From Lutibacter sp. (GTDB lineage: Bacteria > Bacteroidota > Bacteroidia > Flavobacteriales > Flavobacteriaceae): DNA of 8,405 nucleotides. Numbering within the stretch: position 1 is the stretch's first letter; each line of letters begins with the position of its first letter. Position numbers and translations under genes: made by a program. The DNA is taken from positions 1 through 8,405 of the forward strand of contig JAUVOS010000106.1 of NCBI GenBank assembly GCA_030599055.1, read 5' to 3'. Shown one piece after another: positions 6,061-8,405 of the stretch. The notes under the pieces were generated by a model. The model was not told the origin of the DNA, searched no databases, and saw only the letters and a list, made by a program, of their open reading frames with translations.

Positions 6061-6702
6061 TCGCAATCCCTGATTATTGCGATCGTGTTTCCATATTTCT
6101 GGATTAGAAACAACATATTGACGAATACGTCCTAATTCATTTTCATCACGAATAATACGATCGTGAAATCGTGGTTGCCATGCAAAATATGATTTTTTAT
6201 TTATTTTGTTGATTTCAAATGTACATCGCCCCTTGTACCATCGTAAAACCCGCGAAATATTAGCATAAAACATCGGGTTGTTTTTTCCTGTTATTCCGCC
6301 TGGTTTTGATTTTCCGGTTGTATTCATTGTATTCGTTGTATTCGTAGAGACGCGATTAATCGCGTCTCTACCACCAACCACATCATCATTATCAATCCAC
6401 AAAATACCGTGAATATGATTGGGCATAACCACCATTTCATCCAATTTTATAAACGGAAAATGTTGCGGAATTTCATTCCAATATTTTTGAACGATTTCAC
6501 CAATTTTGGATAATTGCATTTTTTTTGTAGAGACGCCCAAATTGGGCGTCTCTACGTCCGCCACATCATCCACAATTTCCCCAAAAAAATGGTCGCGATT
6601 TTTCGTTACAATCGTGATAAAATACGCCCCGTTTTGCGAATAATCATAATTTTTCATTCGGGCGGAGGCAATGCGGTATTTGTTTTGGTATTTTTTAGAC
6701 AT
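6055..6702 (-). CDS. REP-associated tyrosine transposase (RAYT, Y1/HUH family)
   Basis: This encodes 215 residues from the ATG at 6702 (MSKKYQNKYRIASARMKNYD). That start fits the family's usual N-terminus better than the in-frame ATG at 6750, which would add 16 residues. The IS200/IS605-like Y1 domain shows NGAYFITIVTKNRDHFF at 24-40, VVMPNHIHGILWI at 91-103 with the HUH pair His 96/His 98, and IRQYVVSNPEIW at 193-204 with the presumed nucleophile Tyr 196. Enzymes of this type cut and join single-stranded REP hairpins. Residues 50-59 (VETPNLGVST) and 111-120 (GRDAINRVST) are encoded by GTAG-footed palindromes lying in the reading frame. Both fall in variable loops, and the catalytic residues are intact, so the enzyme may still be active. 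It is convergent with the helical-repeat gene and ends 6 bp inside it. Confidence 0.92.
   Translation of the reverse strand: MSKKYQNKYRIASARMKNYDYSQNGAYFITIVTKNRDHFFGEIVDDVADVETPNLGVSTKKMQLSKIGEIVQKYWNEIPQHFPFIKLDEMVVMPNHIHGILWIDNDDVVGGRDAINRVSTNTTNTMNTTGKSKPGGITGKNNPMFYANISRVLRWYKGRCTFEINKINKKSYFAWQPRFHDRIIRDENELGRIRQYVVSNPEIWKHDRNNQGLRS
6059..6084. terminator. Hairpin at the convergent gene ends (possible bidirectional terminator)
   Basis: GATCGCAAT at 6059-6067 pairs perfectly with ATTGCGATC at 6076-6084 across an 8-nt loop. It overlaps the stop codon of the helical-repeat gene and the last codons of the RAYT. Neither side has a strong T-tract, so termination is only a possibility. It could instead mark the end of the RAYT insertion. 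Confidence 0.4.
6318..6344. repeat. Three tandem 9-bp units inside the RAYT gene
   Basis: TTGTATTC(A/G) occurs three times in a row and encodes the Asn/Thr-rich run NTTNTMNTT on the minus strand. The last base of the third unit is the first base of the in-frame palindrome at 6344-6371. The 9-bp unit keeps the frame. Confidence 0.8.
6344..6371. repeat. REP-like palindrome 1, inside the RAYT reading frame
   Basis: This is a perfect 28-bp palindrome with half-site GTAGAGACGCGATT. It has a GTAG foot on both strands, like the tetranucleotide at the base of REP hairpins handled by RAYTs. It is read as GRDAINRVST (residues 111-120), a phase that avoids the TAG within GTAG. Confidence 0.88.
6527..6555. 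repeat. REP-like palindrome 2, inside the RAYT reading frame
   Basis: This is a 29-bp palindrome with perfect 14-bp arms (GTAGAGACGCCCAA and its complement) and one central base. The outer GTAGAGACGC is identical to palindrome 1, but the core differs. It is read in another phase, as VETPNLGVST (residues 50-59), again without a stop. Confidence 0.88.
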
Positions 6703-6741
6703 ATTGCAAAATTTTACACCAAAATTAATAAAATAAATATT

Positions 6742-6844
6742 GGCGGTCAATTTTCACGAGATTTTTTTTCGTTTCTGTCGTAGAGACTCGATTAATCGCG
6801 TCTCTACGGAATGCCATACAAAATCCCGCGAAAAAAAAATTGCC
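6742..6844. repeat. Imperfect long inverted repeat around REP palindrome 3
   Basis: The left side (6742-6768: GGC, AATTTT, CACGAGATTTT) and the complement of the right side (6820-6844: GGC, AATTTTTTTTT, CGCGGGATTTT) line up with gaps, with palindrome 3 between them. This may be the composite REP structure at the head of the RAYT. The alignment was made by eye and is loose. Confidence 0.4.
6779..6808. repeat. REP-like palindrome 3, upstream of the RAYT gene
   Basis: This is a 30-bp inverted repeat with one mismatch (left arm GTAGAGACTCGATT from 6780). It shares the GATTAATC core of palindrome 1. It lies 77 bp upstream of the RAYT start, where a REP beside its transposase is expected. Confidence 0.85.
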
Positions 6845-6852
6845 AAACAAAG

Positions 6853-6873
6853 AACATCTAATCAATAGATGTT
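6853..6873. other. Short perfect hairpin upstream of purB
   Basis: AACATCTA pairs with TAGATGTT across a 5-nt loop. A short A-run follows on the plus strand and no T-tract, so it is not a convincing terminator. Its role is unknown. Confidence 0.35.
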
Positions 6874-6914
6874 TAAAAAATGTGAATTTGCCCTGACAAA
6901 GTTTCTAGGGATTT

Positions 6915-6944
6915 TTTGTTATTCTTTATTTTTCATCATCTTTG
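6915..6944 (+). promoter_or_regulatory. Probable purB promoter
   Basis: TTTG at 6915-6918 (-33) and CATCTTTG at 6937-6944 (-7, one mismatch to TAnnTTTG) are separated by 18 nt. The -7 ends 19 nt before the purB ATG. This suggests purB can be transcribed independently of the upstream helical-repeat gene. Confidence 0.5.
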
Positions 6945-6963
6945 TAAATTATAAAAACAAACT

Positions 6964-8307
6964 ATGTCACTAAACCAATTAACTGCTGTATCTCCTATTG
7001 ACGGACGTTATTATTTGAAAACAAAGCAACTTTCTGATTTCTTTTCAGAAAAGGCATTATTTCAATATCGTGTAAAAGTTGAAATTGAGTACTTCATTGC
7101 TTTATGTGAATTACCGCTACCACAATTGACAGCCGTTAATAAAACTTCTTTTTCTGCTTTACGCAAATTGTATAAAAACTTCTCGACAAATGATGCGCTG
7201 AGGATAAAAGAAATAGAGAAAATAACCAATCACGATATAAAAGCTGTTGAGTATTTTATCAAAGAAAAAATGGATGAAATGGGTATGAACGAACAAAAAG
7301 AATTTATTCATTTCGGACTGACCTCTCAGGATATTAACAATACTGCTGTACCTCTTTCAATTAATGATGCTTTTGATCATGTTTTTTATCCTGATTTGGC
7401 TACTTTAATTACAAAACTTCGCGAATTAAGTAATGAATGGAAAGAAATTCCGTTGTTAGCACATACACACGGACAACCTGCATCGCCAACACGTCTTGGT
7501 AAGGAAATCTATGTATTTGTCGAACGAATAGAACAACAACTTGCCACTTTACAAAGCATACCCTATGCTGCCAAGTTCGGCGGGGCAACAGGTAATTTTA
7601 ATGCACATCATGTGGCTTATCCTGAGATAGATTGGAAAGAATTTGGAACCAATTTTGTAGAAAAAGTGCTCGGTTTACATCATTCGTTCCCCACAACACA
7701 AATAGAGCATTACGACCATTTAGCAGGTATTTTTGATGCGATGAAACGTATCAATACTATTTTGATTGATTTTAACCGTGATATTTGGACCTATATTTCT
7801 ATGGGTTATTTCAAACAAAAAATTAAAAAGGGAGAAGTAGGTTCTTCTGCCATGCCACATAAAGTAAATCCAATAGATTTTGAAAATGCCGAAGGAAACT
7901 TAGGAGTTGCCAATGCACTATTAGAACATTTATCAGCCAAACTTCCCATCTCACGTTTACAAAGAGATTTAACGGATAGTACAGTCTTAAGAAACGTTGG
8001 AATGCCATTTGCACATACTTTAATCGCCTTTACTTCTACTTTAAAAGGATTAAATAAACTTATTGTTAACGAGGAAGTTATAGAACAGGATTTAGATGAT
8101 AATTGGGCAGTTGTGGCAGAAGCCATTCAAACTATTTTACGTAGAGAAAACTATCCAAATCCGTATGAAGCTTTAAAGGAATTAACTCGTAAAAATAAAA
8201 AAATAACACAAGAATCTATTCATGGTTTTATAGCTAATTTAGCCGTTGATGACCAAATAAAAAACGAATTAAGAAAAATAACTCCTTTTAATTTTACGGG
8301 GATTTAG
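6964..8307 (+). CDS. purB: Adenylosuccinate lyase
   Basis: This encodes 447 residues, about the length of the E. coli-type enzyme (456). It starts MSLNQLTAVSPIDGRY, the family's usual N-terminus. Family signatures are GLTSQDINNTAVP at 118-130, AHTHGQPASPT at 166-176 with the catalytic acid His 169, and the flexible signature loop GSSAMPHKVNP at 293-303 with the catalytic base Ser 295 (equivalent to E. coli Ser 295 by family knowledge). The cytoplasmic tetramer releases fumarate from SAICAR and from adenylosuccinate, two steps of purine synthesis. All active-site signatures are present and the frame is intact. The gene follows the RAYT/REP unit and a short A/T-rich leader with its own probable promoter. 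Confidence 0.97.
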   Translation: MSLNQLTAVSPIDGRYYLKTKQLSDFFSEKALFQYRVKVEIEYFIALCELPLPQLTAVNKTSFSALRKLYKNFSTNDALRIKEIEKITNHDIKAVEYFIKEKMDEMGMNEQKEFIHFGLTSQDINNTAVPLSINDAFDHVFYPDLATLITKLRELSNEWKEIPLLAHTHGQPASPTRLGKEIYVFVERIEQQLATLQSIPYAAKFGGATGNFNAHHVAYPEIDWKEFGTNFVEKVLGLHHSFPTTQIEHYDHLAGIFDAMKRINTILIDFNRDIWTYISMGYFKQKIKKGEVGSSAMPHKVNPIDFENAEGNLGVANALLEHLSAKLPISRLQRDLTDSTVLRNVGMPFAHTLIAFTSTLKGLNKLIVNEEVIEQDLDDNWAVVAEAIQTILRRENYPNPYEALKELTRKNKKITQESIHGFIANLAVDDQIKNELRKITPFNFTGI

Positions 8308-8327
8308 TAGTCAAAAGTAGAAAGTTA

Positions 8328-8353
8328 ATAAAGTTTATAAAGTTTATAAAGTT
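8328..8353. repeat. Nearly three tandem 9-bp units after purB
   Basis: ATAAAGTTT is repeated twice in full and a third time for 8 bases, starting 20 bp after the purB stop. The unit is itself partly palindromic (ACTTTATAAAGT-like across the junctions). No intrinsic terminator is visible before the window ends. Confidence 0.75.
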
Positions 8354-8405
8354 AAAAGTAAATTTTAAAACTAATTAATACAAGGACAAACAACATTTAA
8401 CTTTA

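Noticed and set aside
6514..6783. Plus-strand 89-codon open frame
   Set aside because: It is antisense to the RAYT and open mainly because the palindromes are open on both strands.
6344..6808. CRISPR-like array from three similar 28-30 bp repeats
   Set aside because: The repeats are full palindromes with different cores, irregular spacing (about 155 and 224 bp) and lie partly in a gene.
7806..8126. Two minus-strand open frames inside purB
   Set aside because: They are shadows of the conserved PurB signature region.

Overview
The window comes from an A+T-rich genome of the phylum Bacteroidota, most likely family Flavobacteriaceae. Pointers are the perfect TAnnTTTG promoter -7 elements with no visible Shine-Dalgarno sequences, the fused glutamate formimidoyltransferase/cyclodeaminase, the S9 oligopeptidase made as a lipoprotein, and the adenylosuccinate lyase with a small helical-protein gene upstream. 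Genus is inference.

Layout. Positions 1-1506 (minus) hold the N-terminal two thirds of an S9A oligopeptidase lipoprotein, cut by the left edge. After a gap with a decayed repeat comes a HAD phosphatase (1736-2413, minus), then a hairpin terminator, then a bifunctional FTCD (2481-4166, minus) with a clear -7 promoter element. A 163-bp MITE-like element (4264-4426) and a strong terminator separate FTCD from a four-EF-hand lipoprotein with a Cys-rich tail (4492-4995, minus). A divergent plus-strand unit follows: promoter, a 186-bp MITE-like element with a perfect 8-bp target duplication, a 40-residue membrane peptide gene (5364-5486), and an overlapping helical-repeat protein gene (5479-6060). 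A REP-associated tyrosine transposase (RAYT, 6055-6702, minus) converges on that unit. purB (6964-8307, plus) closes the window with its own promoter.

Two mobile-DNA stories stand out. First, 4264-4426 and 5160-5345 are copies of one non-autonomous element family, with shared 11-bp terminal inverted repeats, nested internal palindromes and 8-bp target duplications. The second copy sits exactly between a -7 element and the start codon. Removing it restores a 21-nt promoter-to-ATG distance, the same as at FTCD. Second, three GTAG-footed palindromes of 28-30 bp cluster in and around the RAYT. Two lie inside its reading frame, read in the two phases that avoid a stop codon, while the catalytic HUH and Tyr residues remain intact.

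The metabolic genes are not an obvious pathway cluster: FTCD serves histidine/formiminoglutamate-to-folate one-carbon flow and PurB serves purine synthesis. I see no RNA genes, CRISPR arrays or defence loci.
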